DNA of 64,000 bases from Spirochaetaceae bacterium bin103 (GTDB taxonomy: Bacteria > Spirochaetota > Spirochaetia > SZUA-6 > Bin103). Made by a program: the position numbers and the translations under genes. Below, piece by piece: positions 42,590 through 52,813 of this stretch. How positions within the stretch are numbered: position 1 is the stretch's first letter; each line of letters opens with the position of its first letter. The notes beneath the pieces were generated by a model, which saw nothing but the letters and a program-made list of their open reading frames with translations, did not search any database and had not been told where the DNA came from. The stretch lies in contig MPNH01000001.1 of assembly GCA_002238925.1 (NCBI GenBank), forward strand, positions 1 through 64,000, read 5' to 3'.

Positions 42590-43034
42590 ATGCGTAAGTA
42601 TATCACGGGATTGAAAATAGACGACTCGAACGAGTCCTTGGAGGCGACGAAACAGCGCCCGGAAGGCCGCTCAGCGCGGCGCTGCCGCGTCCACGGAGGC
42701 CAAGCTGTTTTCAGAGCGTCGGAGGGTCCGCCGCGCGCCGTAGTGAGCCGATACGCGCCCCGAAAACCGCGTCAAGTGGTGCACGCATCTTTTTCGCGAT
42801 TTATTCTTGTTTGCCATCCGTCGGTGTGGCGGGTCTGCCTCGCACCGTCTCAATATCTCGGTCCTATCCAAAACAATGCTACCGCTACCGAGTTCGGGGG
42901 CGACGGCGACAGGTGATCAGGGCCATAATGGACTACCGGTTGTTGCGTCGAGCGCGCGCGCCATCCGGTCATCACGCCTGACACGGTCTCGGACCGGCCG
43001 ATCGGCGGACTCGGGAATCTTGAGCAGGAGCACA
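42590..43034. other. Gap before the type I locus, nothing recognised
   Basis: No gene or clear regulatory site. Frames that extend the hsdM reading frame upstream of 43035 are unlike any methylase N-terminus. Confidence 0.35.
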
Positions 43035-44375
43035 TTGTTGGAACACATCGGCGAGATCGAGAAACGGCTCTGGTCGAGCGCGGACAACCTACGGGCCAAC
43101 TCCAACTTCGCCAGCAACGAGTACTTCCTGCCGGATCCGCACGAACTGTTCGGCAAGTGCGACTTCGTCATGGCCAATCCACCGTTCAACGTCGACGAGG
43201 TGGACGCGGAGAAAGTGAAGAACGACCCGCGCCTGCCGTATGCCCTGCCTGGCGTGAACAAGAAGGGCAAGGTCTCCAACGGCAACTACCTGTGGATTTC
43301 CTACTTCGACAGCTACCTAAACGACTGCGGCCGGGCCGGGTTCGTGATGTCCTCGCAGGCGTCGTCGGCGGGCGGCGAGGAAGCGAAAATGCGCCGCAAG
43401 CTGATCGAGGCCGGACACCTGGACGTGATGATGGCGATCCGTTCCGGATTCTTCTACACGCGCACGGTGCCGTGCGAGCTGTGGTTCCTCGACAAGGCCA
43501 AACCCGCCGAGCGGCAGGGGAAGTTGCTGATGATCGACGCGCGCAACGTCCACCGGAAGGTAACGCGCAAGATCTACGACTTCACGCCGGAGCAGCAGAA
43601 GAACTTGGCGGCCATCGTCTGGCTCTATAGGGGCCAGGGCGACCGCTTCCTCGCCCTCGTGGCCGAGCACCTCGACAGCATGGTCGACGCAGCCGGCAAC
43701 GCCGCACCGCCCGTTCGCCGCCTGGCTGACGCGCTTGCCGATGCTGCCGCGGCGTGTGCCGATGGCGAGCTTTTCGACGACCGCGCACAGAACCTGACGG
43801 AGTTCGACAACGCGCGGGAGTCATTCGCCCACGACCTCGACGCCTTCGAGTCGGCGGCGGGCGAACTCCGCGCCGCATGGGATTCGGCCCGCCGCGACAA
43901 CGCCGGGCTCACGGCGTTCGCCGCCCAGGCCCAGCCCGTGGCAGAAGCAGGGCGCGACCTGATCCGTCAGGCCGATCACCTCCACCGCTTACTGTCGCGC
44001 GTGACCGAGGGGCGCCGGAACGGCCGCGGCAGCCCGCTCAAAGCGGTCGGCGAAGCGCGCGACGGCGCGGTCGAGCATCTCAGAGCGCCGCGCTACTTCT
44101 GGCTGCAGGCACGCTGGCTTCAGGAGCGGTTTCCGGACGCGGCCCTGCGCGATGTCGAAGGGCTCGTGAAGCTGGTCGGCCACGACGAATTGGCCGGCAA
44201 CGATTGGAGCCTGACACCGGGGCGCTACGTCGGTGTCGCGCCGGAGGAAGAAGACGAGAACTTCGACTTCGCCCAGACGATGCGGGACATCCACTCGGAA
44301 CTCGACGTGCTCAACGCGGAGTCTGTCCAACTGGCGGCGACCATCAAGCGGAACTTCGAGGCGCTGGGGCTGTGA
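43035..44375 (+). CDS. hsdM: Type I methylase HsdM with internal deletion
   Basis: The modification subunit of a type I restriction system (N6-adenine), 446 residues as encoded. A TTG start (43035) with GCAGGAG upstream opens LLEHIGEIEKRLWSSADNLR and LRANSNFASNEYF, a normal N-terminus. It then jumps directly to DPHELFGKCDFVMANPPFNV (motif IV NPPF) and continues normally (WISYFDSYLNDCGRAGFVMS) to the C-terminus. The helical N-domain and motif I (SAM binding, D-P-x-x-G-S-G) that should lie between are missing, so an in-frame deletion of several hundred bases has removed the cofactor site. It is probably inactive. The stop overlaps the next gene as GTGA. Confidence 0.8.
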   Translation: MLEHIGEIEKRLWSSADNLRANSNFASNEYFLPDPHELFGKCDFVMANPPFNVDEVDAEKVKNDPRLPYALPGVNKKGKVSNGNYLWISYFDSYLNDCGRAGFVMSSQASSAGGEEAKMRRKLIEAGHLDVMMAIRSGFFYTRTVPCELWFLDKAKPAERQGKLLMIDARNVHRKVTRKIYDFTPEQQKNLAAIVWLYRGQGDRFLALVAEHLDSMVDAAGNAAPPVRRLADALADAAAACADGELFDDRAQNLTEFDNARESFAHDLDAFESAAGELRAAWDSARRDNAGLTAFAAQAQPVAEAGRDLIRQADHLHRLLSRVTEGRRNGRGSPLKAVGEARDGAVEHLRAPRYFWLQARWLQERFPDAALRDVEGLVKLVGHDELAGNDWSLTPGRYVGVAPEEEDENFDFAQTMRDIHSELDVLNAESVQLAATIKRNFEALGL

Positions 44376-45455
44376 AAGAGCGCAAGACCATGGGACGTCG
44401 GCGCACCGGCGCGTCGATCCCGGCACCGCCGGGAAAAGCAGCGTTGCCTGCTGATTACGCTGCGCTGCTCGGTGAGATCAAGGAGCGCGTCCGCACCGAG
44501 CGCGGGCGTGTCGTGCTGGCGGCCAACGAGGCGATGGTGTTGCTGTACTGGGATATCGGCAAGGCGATTCTCGCCCGCCAAGAGCGGGAAGGCTGGGGCG
44601 CCGGGACCATCGCACGACCTCCGGCAGGCGTTTACGGACATGCGCGGATTCTCGCCCCGCAACCTCAAGTACATGCGCGCCTTCGCCGCAGCATGGCCCG
44701 AGCGCGAAATCGTGCAACGCACCGTTGCACAAATACCCTGGCGCAGCAATCTGGCCCTGTTGCACAAATTGGACCTCCCCGAGACGCGCATCTGGTACGC
44801 CCGCAAGGCCATCGAGCAGGGCTGGAGCCGGGAGATACTTGAGCTACAGATCCGCGCGCGCCTGTACGAGCGCCAGGGCGGCGCCGTCACCAACTTCCCC
44901 CGGACAATGCCGCCGCCCGACTCCGATCTGGCCACGCAGGCATTCAAGGACCCGTACCTGTTCGACTTCCTCGGCACTGCCAAACCGCGTACGGAACGGG
45001 AGCTCGAACAGGGTCTCGTGGACCACATCCAGCGGTTCCTGCTGGAGATGGGTGCCGGATTCTCCTTCGTCGGCCGGCAGGTGCTCCTGGAGGTCGGCGA
45101 CAGCGACTTTCGCGTGGACCTGCTGTTCTACCACCTTCAACTCCGCCGTTACGTCGTAGTCGAGCTCAAGGCAGTCCCGTTCAGCCCCTCCTTCGTCGGC
45201 CAGATGAACCTGTACCTCTCCGCCGTGGACGACCTGATGCGCCACCCCGACGACGCGCCCACCATCGGCCTGCTGCTGTGCAAGGGCAAGGACCGGATGG
45301 TTGTCGAGTACGCCCTACGCGACCTCGCCAAGCCCCTCGGTGTCGCGGACTGGGAAACGCGCTTGGTCGAGGTCCTTCCCAACGACCTCAAGGGCACCAT
45401 GCCGACCATCGAGGAGATCGAGGCGGAGCTCAGTGATGCGGACGAGAGAACCTGA
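44372..45455 (+). pseudogene. DUF1016 (YhcG-like) nuclease, frameshifted
   Basis: A PD-(D/E)xK-superfamily protein often found inside type I restriction loci. The N-terminal part in the first frame reads DYAALLGEIKERVRTERGR and ANEAMVLLYWDIGKAILARQ up to about 44612. The remainder lies in the next frame: AFTDMRGFSPRNLKYMRAFA, then FRVDLLFYHLQLRRYVVVEL with the DxxxxELK nuclease core, to YALRDLAKPLGV. About 14 bases seem lost at the junction (GWGAG versus the usual GWGAKVIDRL). Without that lesion the protein would be full length. Confidence 0.8.
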
Positions 45456-45518
45456 AGAATTGGTGGGACAAGCAGTAGGACGGCCGCCGGCGATCTCTTA
45501 CAGTTGGCAGATTAGCAC

Positions 45519-46396
45519 ATGACATGGACGAATTGCACGCTTGGCGATGTCATGACCCTAAAGCGTGGTCACGATCTCCCTACGCATAGTCGGCAGGATG
45601 GAGAGGTTCCGATTGTCTCCTCCTCCGGCGTTACCGGGTTCCACAACGCGTCCAAGTCCGATGCGCCGGGTGTCGTAACCGGTCGATATGGCACGCTTGG
45701 CGAGGTCTTTTCTTGCGGCGCTCATATTGGCCTCTCAACACGGCACTCTACGTAACCGACTTCAAGGGGAATGACCCTCAGTTCGTCTCATATTTCTTGA
45801 AGGACGCTATTTGCGACTACAGGATCGACAAAGCAGCAGTGCCTGGCGTTGATCGCAATGTTCTGCATAGGTTGAACGTGCGCGTTCCAGATCGATCCTG
45901 CCAGGAACGCATCACTCATATCCTGTCCGCCTACGACGACCTGATCGAAAACAACCGGCGGAGAATTGTACTGCTGGAACAAGCGGCGGGCGAACTATAC
46001 CGGGAGTGGTTCGTCCGGCTCGGCTTTCCCGGCCATGAGAGCACGAGGATCATCGATGGTGTTCCGGAGGGATGGGAGAGAAAGGCTTATGCTGATTTGT
46101 TCAGTTTTCTTGGAGGATTCGCGTTCAAGAGCAAAACGTACGAGCAGGATGGGAAGTATGGAATTGTCACCATCAAGAACGTTCATGATGCTCAGTTCGT
46201 TCCCGAGTGCCCATCAAAGACTAATCTCTTACCAGAGGAAATGAAGAAGCATTGCGCTCTCGAAACTGGAGATATACAATTATCTTTAACAGGCAATGTA
46301 GGTCGTGCATGTGTTGTATTTGGCAGGAATTACTTGCTGAACCAGCGTCGGGATTCGACCTTGCGGTGCGCGATTTCGCCAAGACGACTGATCTGA
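45519..46396 (+). pseudogene. hsdS: Type I specificity subunit HsdS, broken
   Basis: DNA-recognition subunit. The first target recognition domain reads MTWTNCTLGDVMTLKRGHDL and VTGRYGTLGEVFSCGAHIG, then shifts frame at about 45725 to WPLNTALYVTDFKGNDPQFV. The central conserved helices follow (RITHILSAYDDLIENNRRRI, LLEQAAGELYREWFVRLGFP), and a second domain starts (KAYADLFSFLGGFAFKSKTY) but is lost after FGRNYLLNQRR (about 46355). One frameshift plus loss of the C-terminal half of domain 2 make it inactive. Confidence 0.82.
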
Positions 46397-46399
46397 TCG

Positions 46400-46439
46400 C
46401 ACGACTACGCTCGGCATGGCGGGCGATGGCGTAGTCGTG
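46400..46439. terminator. Hairpin after hsdS
   Basis: CACGACTACGC (46400-46410) and GCGTAGTCGTG (46429-46439) form a perfect 11-bp stem with an 18-nt loop, just before hsdR. There is no T-tract, so it could instead be a recombination scar. Confidence 0.4.
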
Positions 46440-47479
46440 GTGACTCCGAAGCGGTCCGAGGCTCCCGGTGTGGACGATGGAGGCCCGATGAGCCCGGCGC
46501 TCTATAGCGAAGACACCCTCGTCCAGCAAACCACCGCCGAGTACCTGGAGGAACGGCTCGGCTGGCAGTCCGTCTACGCCTACAACAGCGAGACCTTCGG
46601 GCCGGATGGGACGCTGGGTCGGACGCGCGAGGAAGAGGTGGTGCTTGCGCGCTACCTTCGGCAAGCGCTGGAGGTCAACAATCCGGGCCTGCCTGCCGAG
46701 GCCTACGACAACGCCATCCGCGCCATCGTCGAAGTGAGCGCGGCTCAGTCCACGCTGCAGGCCAACCACGAGAAATATGGTCTCCTGCGCAACGGCGTGA
46801 AGGTCACGTATCGGGACCTGCGCGGCGGTATGGAGACGCGTACCCTGCGCGTGTTCGACTTCGACGATCCGGAGAACAACCATTTCCTCGTGGTGCGTGA
46901 GTTGTGGATCAAGGGGCCGCTCTACCGCCGCCGCGCCGACCTGGTGGGCTTCGTGAACGGCATTCCGCTGCTGTTCATGGAACTGAAGAGCATCCACCGC
47001 AACGTTCGCCACGCCTACGAAGAAAACCTCGACGACTACCGGGACACCATCCCCCACGTGTTTCATCACAATGCGTTCGCGGTGCTCGGCAACGGCGTGG
47101 ACGCCCGCATCGGCAGCTACTCGGCGCCCTTCGAGTACTTCCGCGAGTGGAAGCGCCTCGACGAAGACGAACCCGGTGTCGTGGACATGGAGACGCTGCT
47201 CAAGGGGGTATGCACCAAGGCAAATTTCCTCGACCTGTTCGAGAACTACGTCCTGTTCGACGACAGTGGCGAGAGGCTCGTCAAGGTGGTCGTTCAGAAC
47301 CAGCAGTACCTCGGCGTGACCCGAGCGGTGCGCGCCGTGGAGGAACGGCAGACCGCGGACGGCAGGCTGGACGTCTTCTGGCACACGCAGGGGGCCGGCA
47401 AGTCCTATTCCATGGTGTTCTTCAGCCGCAAGGTGCACCGCAAGCTCGGCGGCAACTTCACCTTCCTGGTGCTGTGCGA

Positions 47480-47509
47480 CCGGTAGATCTGGACAACCAG
47501 ATCTACCGG
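47480..47509. repeat. Perfect 13-bp palindrome at the first hsdR lesion
   Basis: CCGGTAGATCTGG, ACAA, CCAGATCTACCGG. Homologous coding sequence would be expected to pair only over the inner seven bases; the extra six look as if copied from the opposite arm, creating a TAG stop. This is the signature of quasi-palindrome correction by template switching. Confidence 0.6.
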
Positions 47510-47802
47510 ACCTACGCCGGCTGCGGTGTCGTCGGCGAGCAGGAGGAGGTGCGGGCCGGGAGCGGCCGGCACCTCAAGCGGTTGCTCGGCGAGCACAAGG
47601 CATACGTCTTCTCGCTGATTCAGAAATTCAACCAGGACGTTGTGCCCGGCGAGCCCTACTCCGAGCGCGACGACATTATCGTCATCGTGGACGAGGCGCA
47701 CCGTACCCAGTACGGACGGATGGCGCTGAACCAGCGCAACGCCCTTCCCAACGCCCTCTACATCGCGTTCACGGGCACCCCGCTGATGAAGGAGGACGAA
47801 CT

Positions 47803-47888
47803 CACCCGGCGGGTGTTCGGCGACTACGGCTCCCCGTAAGGGGTCCAACGGCGGGGTGTCGGCGACTGCGGCTCGCGTTACGGGTTCC
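47803..47888. repeat. 42-bp imperfect tandem duplication in hsdR
   Basis: GGCGAC-TA-CGGCTC at 47819 recurs as GGCGAC-TG-CGGCTC at 47861. Copy 1 decays on its right (CCCCGTAAGGGG, creating a stop), copy 2 on its left (CGGCGGGGTG). Removing one copy restores the frame VFGDYGSRYGFQRAVEDG. Confidence 0.65.
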
Positions 47889-49570
47889 AGCGGGCGGTGG
47901 AGGACGGCCCCACCGTGCCTCTCTACTACGATGCGCGTGGCGAAAAGCTTGGCGTCGCCACCGACGGCCTGAACGAGCGGATCGCGGAGAAGCTCGACGA
48001 GTTCGAAGCCGATGACGTCGACGTGGAGCAGCGGCTCGAACGGGAACTGAAGCGCGACTACCACATCATCACCGCCCCCGATCGCCTCGACGCCGTCGCC
48101 CGGGACTTCGTCTCGCACTACACCACGGCGTGGGACAGCGGCAAGGCGATGTTGATCGCCATCGACAAGATCACCGCCGTCAGGATGCACGGCCTGATCG
48201 GGAAACACTGGCGTGATCGCGCTTCAAGAAGGACGGCCACCCGTTCCGGGTCGCCATCGTCTGCGCGATGTGGCTCACCGGGTTCGACGTCAAGAGCCTC
48301 GCCACCCTTTACCTCGACAAGCCGCTCAAGGCGCACACCCTGATGCAGGCCATCGCAAGGGCGAACCGCGTGCACGAAGGCAAGAACAACGGCCTCATTG
48401 TCGACTACTGCGGCATCCTGAAGAACCTCCGGCGCGCGCTTGCGACCTTCGCTGGCCACACGGGAGCGGACGACGGGGGAGGGGAGGATCTTCCCGCGAA
48501 ACCCCATGAGGAGTTGCTCGACGAACTGGCCGAGGCCATCGATTCGGTGCGGGAGTTCCTCGCCACAAAGGCGTTTCGGCTCGAGGAGATCATTGAGAAG
48601 GACGGATTCGAGCGCAACGCTGCCATTGCCGCCGCCAAGGAGGTGGTCAACGAGAACGACGAGACGCGGAAACGCTTCGAGATCATGGCCCGTATCGTGT
48701 TCCGAAAGTTCAGGGCAAGCCTGACCCTGAAGGAGGTCCATGTCTTCCGCAGCGCCTATGACGCGATCGACATCGTCTACAAGAGCCTACAGGCGGACCG
48801 CGACAACGCCGACATCTCCCAGATCATCCGCGAGCTGCACGACATCGTCGGGGAATACATAGCACCCGCTGGCACGGGACAGATTCGGGAATCATCGACG
48901 CCATATGATATATCGGCCATCGACTTCGAACGTCTGCGCCAGGAGTTCGCCCGCAGCCCGACACAGAACACGCACGTACAGAATCTGATGGCCGCCGTCG
49001 ACAAGCGGCTTGCCCGGATGCTTGAGCAAAACCCACTGCGCACCGACTTCCAGCAGCACTTCGAGCAACTGGTCGCCGACTACAATCGCGAGAAGGACCG
49101 CGTGACGATCGAGAAGACGTTCGAGGCGCTGCTCAAGTTCGTCTCCAAGCTCGACGATGAACAGGAGCGTGCTCTCCGGGAGGGCCTCGACGAGCCGACG
49201 CTGACTTTGTTCGATCTCCTCAAGAAGAAAGACCTTACACCGGCAGACATCGACCGTATCAAGCAGGTCGCAGTCGACCTCTACGCAACACTGCGCCACC
49301 AACTGACCCGCATCCGCGACTGGAACCAGAAGCAGGCAACGCGTGACCAAGTGAAACAAACCATCCGCGACTTTCTCTACAGCGACAAAACGGGCTTACC
49401 CGAATCGTACTCCGAGGACGAGGTCACCAAGAAGTCGGAGCTGGTCTTCGGGCATTACCTCACGCAGCAACAACAAGGCTTCCCGTTGGCCGCTGGTTGA
49501 CCACACCAGAAACCGGGTGCGTAAACATGGTGTCATCTGAATTCCCAGCGTCCAGCGTCACCTGAGTTGG

Positions 49571-49816
49571 TCAAGTGCCCGAAGACGTGCCTTGCATGTC
49601 TCGATCCCTTGTCGGTGTCCTGCCGGCCTTCTTTGGCTCGGGGGGCGTTCTACCGAGTTCGTTGGCGGTCTCGATCCACTCCCGGATGACGACCTGTACG
49701 TTGTCGAGAGCTTCCTGGTAGGTGCTGCCGTCGGCGGCGCAGCCGGGCAGTGCAGGGACTTCGGCGATGAACGCGTTGTCGTCCACGCTCCAGTAGATGA
49801 TGATCTCATGCTTCAC
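49571..49816 (-). CDS. hicB: HicB-family antitoxin, orphan
   Basis: An 81-residue antitoxin-like protein with the partial RNase H fold of HicB: IIIYWSVDDNAFIAEVPALP, GCAADGSTYQEALDNVQVVI and REWIETANELGRTPPEP. The last ~15 residues are atypical and there is no C-terminal DNA-binding domain. No hicA toxin gene is adjacent, so it is an orphan or a stand-alone regulator. The ATG at 49816 is accepted by homology; the ribosome site is weak. Confidence 0.75.
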   Translation of the reverse strand: MKHEIIIYWSVDDNAFIAEVPALPGCAADGSTYQEALDNVQVVIREWIETANELGRTPPEPKKAGRTPTRDRDMQGTSSGT

Positions 49817-50018
49817 CGCGTATGGCTCGCCATTGGTGCTTCATGATGACCGCTGCGAACCCGTTCAAGCAACTCCTTGGTGGGCGCATCGGCACATCCG
49901 CCGCTGAGCGGTACGCGGGCGATGCGCCGACGGACAGCCGACCGGCAGGTTCGCTTGATGGGTCGGATGGGTCGGATGGGGCGGCGACGCTGGGGGCCCG
50001 TACCAGTAACATGGCGGC

Positions 50019-50903
50019 ATGAGTACCGACATCGCCCCGGCCGCCCTCGACCTCGGACTGAAGGCGCGGCAGCTGATTGGTGAGGGCTATTGCGTCCTTG
50101 AGGGTATGCTCGACGCGGGCACGCTTCGGCACACGCGCGAAGTGGCCATGACGGCGGTGCGCGGGCTGTCGGAGGAGCAGCTTGAGGCGACGCGGTCGCC
50201 GGGGACGCTGATCAACTCGAATGACCATCCGGGGCTGGCGGAGTGTGTCGGCAACCCGAAGGCGCTGGCGGCGCTGGAGGCGATGGGGTTTGGCGGCAGC
50301 AGGTTCTGGAAGGCGGTGATCATCAGCAAGCCGGGGCCGAGCCCGCGGCTGTACTGGCACCAGGACTGCATGTGGTGGGACGACCCGCGCGCCTACAGCG
50401 ACTACTCGCCGATGATCTTCCTGATGTACTACCTGGACGACACCTCGCGCGAGAACGGCTGCCTGCGGCTGCTGCCCGGCAGCCACCGCCGGTGGCATGA
50501 GCTGCACGAGATGGGGACCGCGCACACCAGGGACATCAACCGGATGGAGGACGAGCACGACCCGCGCTTCGCCGACTACCCGGGCGAGGTGGACGTGCCG
50601 GTCAGGGCGGGAGACCTGGTGGTGGGCGACGCCCGGACGTTCCACGCCACCCACGCCAACACCACCGGCGAGTACCGGACGGTGATCACGATCTGGTTCC
50701 ACCCGCTGTTTGAAGACCTGCAGGAAGCGACGCAGAGCTGGATCCACGACGCGTTCCACCACCAGCACGCCGGGTGGCCGGCGGAGGCGCTCGACAAGAT
50801 CGGTCCGCTGATCCCGGACTATCGGGGTTCGGTAGAGCCGCCGGACTTCAACCGCCAGCCCGACCGGGCGCGGCTGGAGCAGGCATCAGCTGAGCTGGCG
50901 TGA
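50019..50903 (+). CDS. Phytanoyl-CoA-dioxygenase-like Fe(II)/2OG oxygenase
   Basis: A 294-residue PhyH-superfamily enzyme using Fe(II), O2 and 2-oxoglutarate to hydroxylate an unknown small molecule. The iron triad is visible: H-x-D in YWHQDCMWW and the distal His in TFHATHANTT, with the 2OG-binding Arg in EYRTVITIW. LPGSHRRWHEL is a family signature. The ATG at 50019 lies 20 codons before the first conserved segment; no strong ribosome site. It stands alone, 120 bp from a convergent DUF1703 gene. A second PhyH-like gene lies at 60821. Confidence 0.85.
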   Translation: MSTDIAPAALDLGLKARQLIGEGYCVLEGMLDAGTLRHTREVAMTAVRGLSEEQLEATRSPGTLINSNDHPGLAECVGNPKALAALEAMGFGGSRFWKAVIISKPGPSPRLYWHQDCMWWDDPRAYSDYSPMIFLMYYLDDTSRENGCLRLLPGSHRRWHELHEMGTAHTRDINRMEDEHDPRFADYPGEVDVPVRAGDLVVGDARTFHATHANTTGEYRTVITIWFHPLFEDLQEATQSWIHDAFHHQHAGWPAEALDKIGPLIPDYRGSVEPPDFNRQPDRARLEQASAELA

Positions 50904-51026
50904 GGTCCTTGGGTAGACCGCGCTGGCGCTACGGTCCCAGCGCTCCGATTGTTTCCCAGTAACAGAAAAGCAAGCCCAGCCGGTGTAGATGTATAGGAGA
51001 TGAGGCGCCCCGGTGCACGCGAGGGC

Positions 51027-52574
51027 TCAGGCGTCGGCTGTCTCGAAGGCGGTGATGTTGCGGGTGGCGCGGCTGAACTCGATGCCGATCAGGTGGATGG
51101 CCGCGCCGGTGGCGCGGTACTTGTCGGCGTAGCGCCGCTGCTGCAGCTGGGCGAGGGCCGACCCCGGGGGCGCCATCTCCGCCACCTTGAACTCGAACAA
51201 GTAGACTTGGCCGGCGGTGCGCACCGCCATGTCGAGGCGCCCGTGGCTGGTCGGCTCCTCCACGGCGATGTCGTAGCCGAGGGCGGCGAAGTAGGAGTAG
51301 AACACGCTGGCGTAGAAGCCCTCGTAGTGGGCAATGTGGTTGTTGGTGTACCATTGGTAGGGAATACTGGCGAAGAAGGCGTGGAACAGCTCCTCCAGGC
51401 CGGCGCAGTCGTGCGCCTCCAGCAGCCGGGCCAAGCGGATGCTGTTGGCGGTCTGCTGGTCTGAATCCTGGACCAGGTGGCGCAGCAGATGCTCATTCAG
51501 GCCCTGCCGCACCTCCCGGTTGGGGTAGCCGAGGCGGTACAGCGCCTTGCCGCCCAGTTCCCGTTCTTCCGTGATGGTCAGGTAGCCGGTCTGGAACAGT
51601 AGCGCCTCGGTGCCGATCTTGTTCACGTCGAACGCCGACAGCAGGTCCTCGGTTCCCAGCATTCCGTCGAGCGACACTGACGAGACGCGGCGTTCGAACA
51701 GCTTGTCCACCAGGAACGATGGTGTACCAGTCTCGAACCAGTGCGCGGCGAATTTTCGGCGGCGCAAGAACAGCAGCACATCGTAGGGGTTGTACACCTT
51801 CTCCGTGCCCAGCCAGCTATAGCCGTTATACCATTCGCGCACCCGCTCCCGGTCCGTGCCGCCGAACTCGGACGCGAACACCGCGTCCAGGTCGTCCTCC
51901 GTGTACCCGCAGATCGACGAGTACTCGGGATCCAGGGTGATGTCGGTCAGGTTATTCAACTGCGAGAACAAATTGACCTTGGAGAACTTGCTGACGCCGG
52001 TCAGGAACGTAAAGCGCACGTGGGCGTCGTTGTCCTTGATCACGCCGTACAAGCCGCGCAGGTAGTCGCGGTTGGCACGCGCCGGCTCGGGCTGCTCCAG
52101 CATGTCCAGGATCGGCTTGTCGTACTCGTCCACCAGCACCACGACCCGTTGGCCGGTCTGCCGGTGCAGGGCTTCCAGCAGATACGCGAAGCGGCCGGCT
52201 GCCGTCAGGTAGTCGGATACTACTCCCAGACGCCGTTCGACGCCGGCGAGTTGCTCCATGACGTTCGCTTCCAGCGCGTCCGGCCCGGCGAAGTTACCGC
52301 CGCCGAAGCTCAGCCGCACCACCGGATGGCGCTCGGACCAGTCGTGGCGGTCGTGGATGTACAGCCCGGCGAACAGTTCCTCGCTGCCTTCGAACAGCTC
52401 CTTCAGCGTATCCAGGAACAGGCTCTTGCCGAACCGGCGGGGCCGTGACAGGAAGTAGTGGGTGTCTTCGTCGAGGAGACGTGCAAGGTAAGGCGTCTTG
52501 TCGACGTAGTAGCAGTTCCGTTCCCGTAGCTTGCGGAACGTCTGTATGCCGATAGGCAGTCTGCGCTTCGCCAC
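51027..52574 (-). CDS. AAA-ATPase-like/PD-(D/E)xK protein (DUF1703)
   Basis: A 515-residue protein of the family with an N-terminal AAA_34/'AAA-ATPase-like' domain and a C-terminal PD-(D/E)xK nuclease domain. It begins PIGIQTFRKLRERNCYYVDK, with a degenerate P-loop RPRRFGKSLFLDTL and a Walker B-like VVVLVDEYDKPILD. The nuclease end contains GRLDMAVRTAGQVYLFEFKV with Asp and ExK. The family is numerous in spirochaetes, Bacteroidetes and other host-associated bacteria; the role is unproven, perhaps mobile or defence. Length is full. Confidence 0.85.
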   Translation of the reverse strand: MAKRRLPIGIQTFRKLRERNCYYVDKTPYLARLLDEDTHYFLSRPRRFGKSLFLDTLKELFEGSEELFAGLYIHDRHDWSERHPVVRLSFGGGNFAGPDALEANVMEQLAGVERRLGVVSDYLTAAGRFAYLLEALHRQTGQRVVVLVDEYDKPILDMLEQPEPARANRDYLRGLYGVIKDNDAHVRFTFLTGVSKFSKVNLFSQLNNLTDITLDPEYSSICGYTEDDLDAVFASEFGGTDRERVREWYNGYSWLGTEKVYNPYDVLLFLRRRKFAAHWFETGTPSFLVDKLFERRVSSVSLDGMLGTEDLLSAFDVNKIGTEALLFQTGYLTITEERELGGKALYRLGYPNREVRQGLNEHLLRHLVQDSDQQTANSIRLARLLEAHDCAGLEELFHAFFASIPYQWYTNNHIAHYEGFYASVFYSYFAALGYDIAVEEPTSHGRLDMAVRTAGQVYLFEFKVAEMAPPGSALAQLQQRRYADKYRATGAAIHLIGIEFSRATRNITAFETADA

Positions 52575-52759
52575 CCGCCCATCTTACCGCGCGCGCCGTT
52601 GGCGCAACACCCGCCGCCACGGCCCGGTGCTCGTCGAGTCCGGCTCCATCGCGAGAGAAACTGACAAGAAGGGCTGTCTTGGTGAGGCTGTCGTCGCTAC
52701 ACTTGGCTGCGGTGCCGGCCGCTTACCAGGGTGCGTGGCCGGGCCCGACGCCGGTGCCG

Positions 52760-52793
52760 CGCGCTGCACCATCTCACGCGCTGCACCATCTCA
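52760..52793 (+). repeat. 17-bp tandem repeat upstream of dehydrogenase
   Basis: CGCGCTGCACCATCTCA occurs twice back to back (52760-52776, 52777-52793), just before the ribosome site of the dehydrogenase gene. It may be a slippage product. Confidence 0.75.
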
Positions 52794-52813
52794 AATGGAA
52801 TGGAGACTTGGAG

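Larger units (their letters stand above)
46488..49500 (+). pseudogene. hsdR: Type I restriction subunit HsdR, multiply broken
   Basis: The translocase/endonuclease subunit. The ATG at 46488 has GGAGG upstream. The N-terminal nuclease domain (RRADLVGFVNGIPLLFMELK, the ExK motif) and Walker A QGAGKSYSMVFF are in frame. Near 47485 the frame is lost after FLVLCDR, at a palindrome. DEAH (IVIVDEAHRTQYGR) and TGTPL follow in a second frame, ended by TAA at 47837 inside a 42-bp duplication. Then come VPLYYDARGEKLGVATDGL and, after a deletion of ~200 bp near 48215, HPFRVAIVCAMWLTGFDVKS and the intact C-terminus (48268-49500). Two of the lesions could be sequence errors; the deletion is not. Confidence 0.85.
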
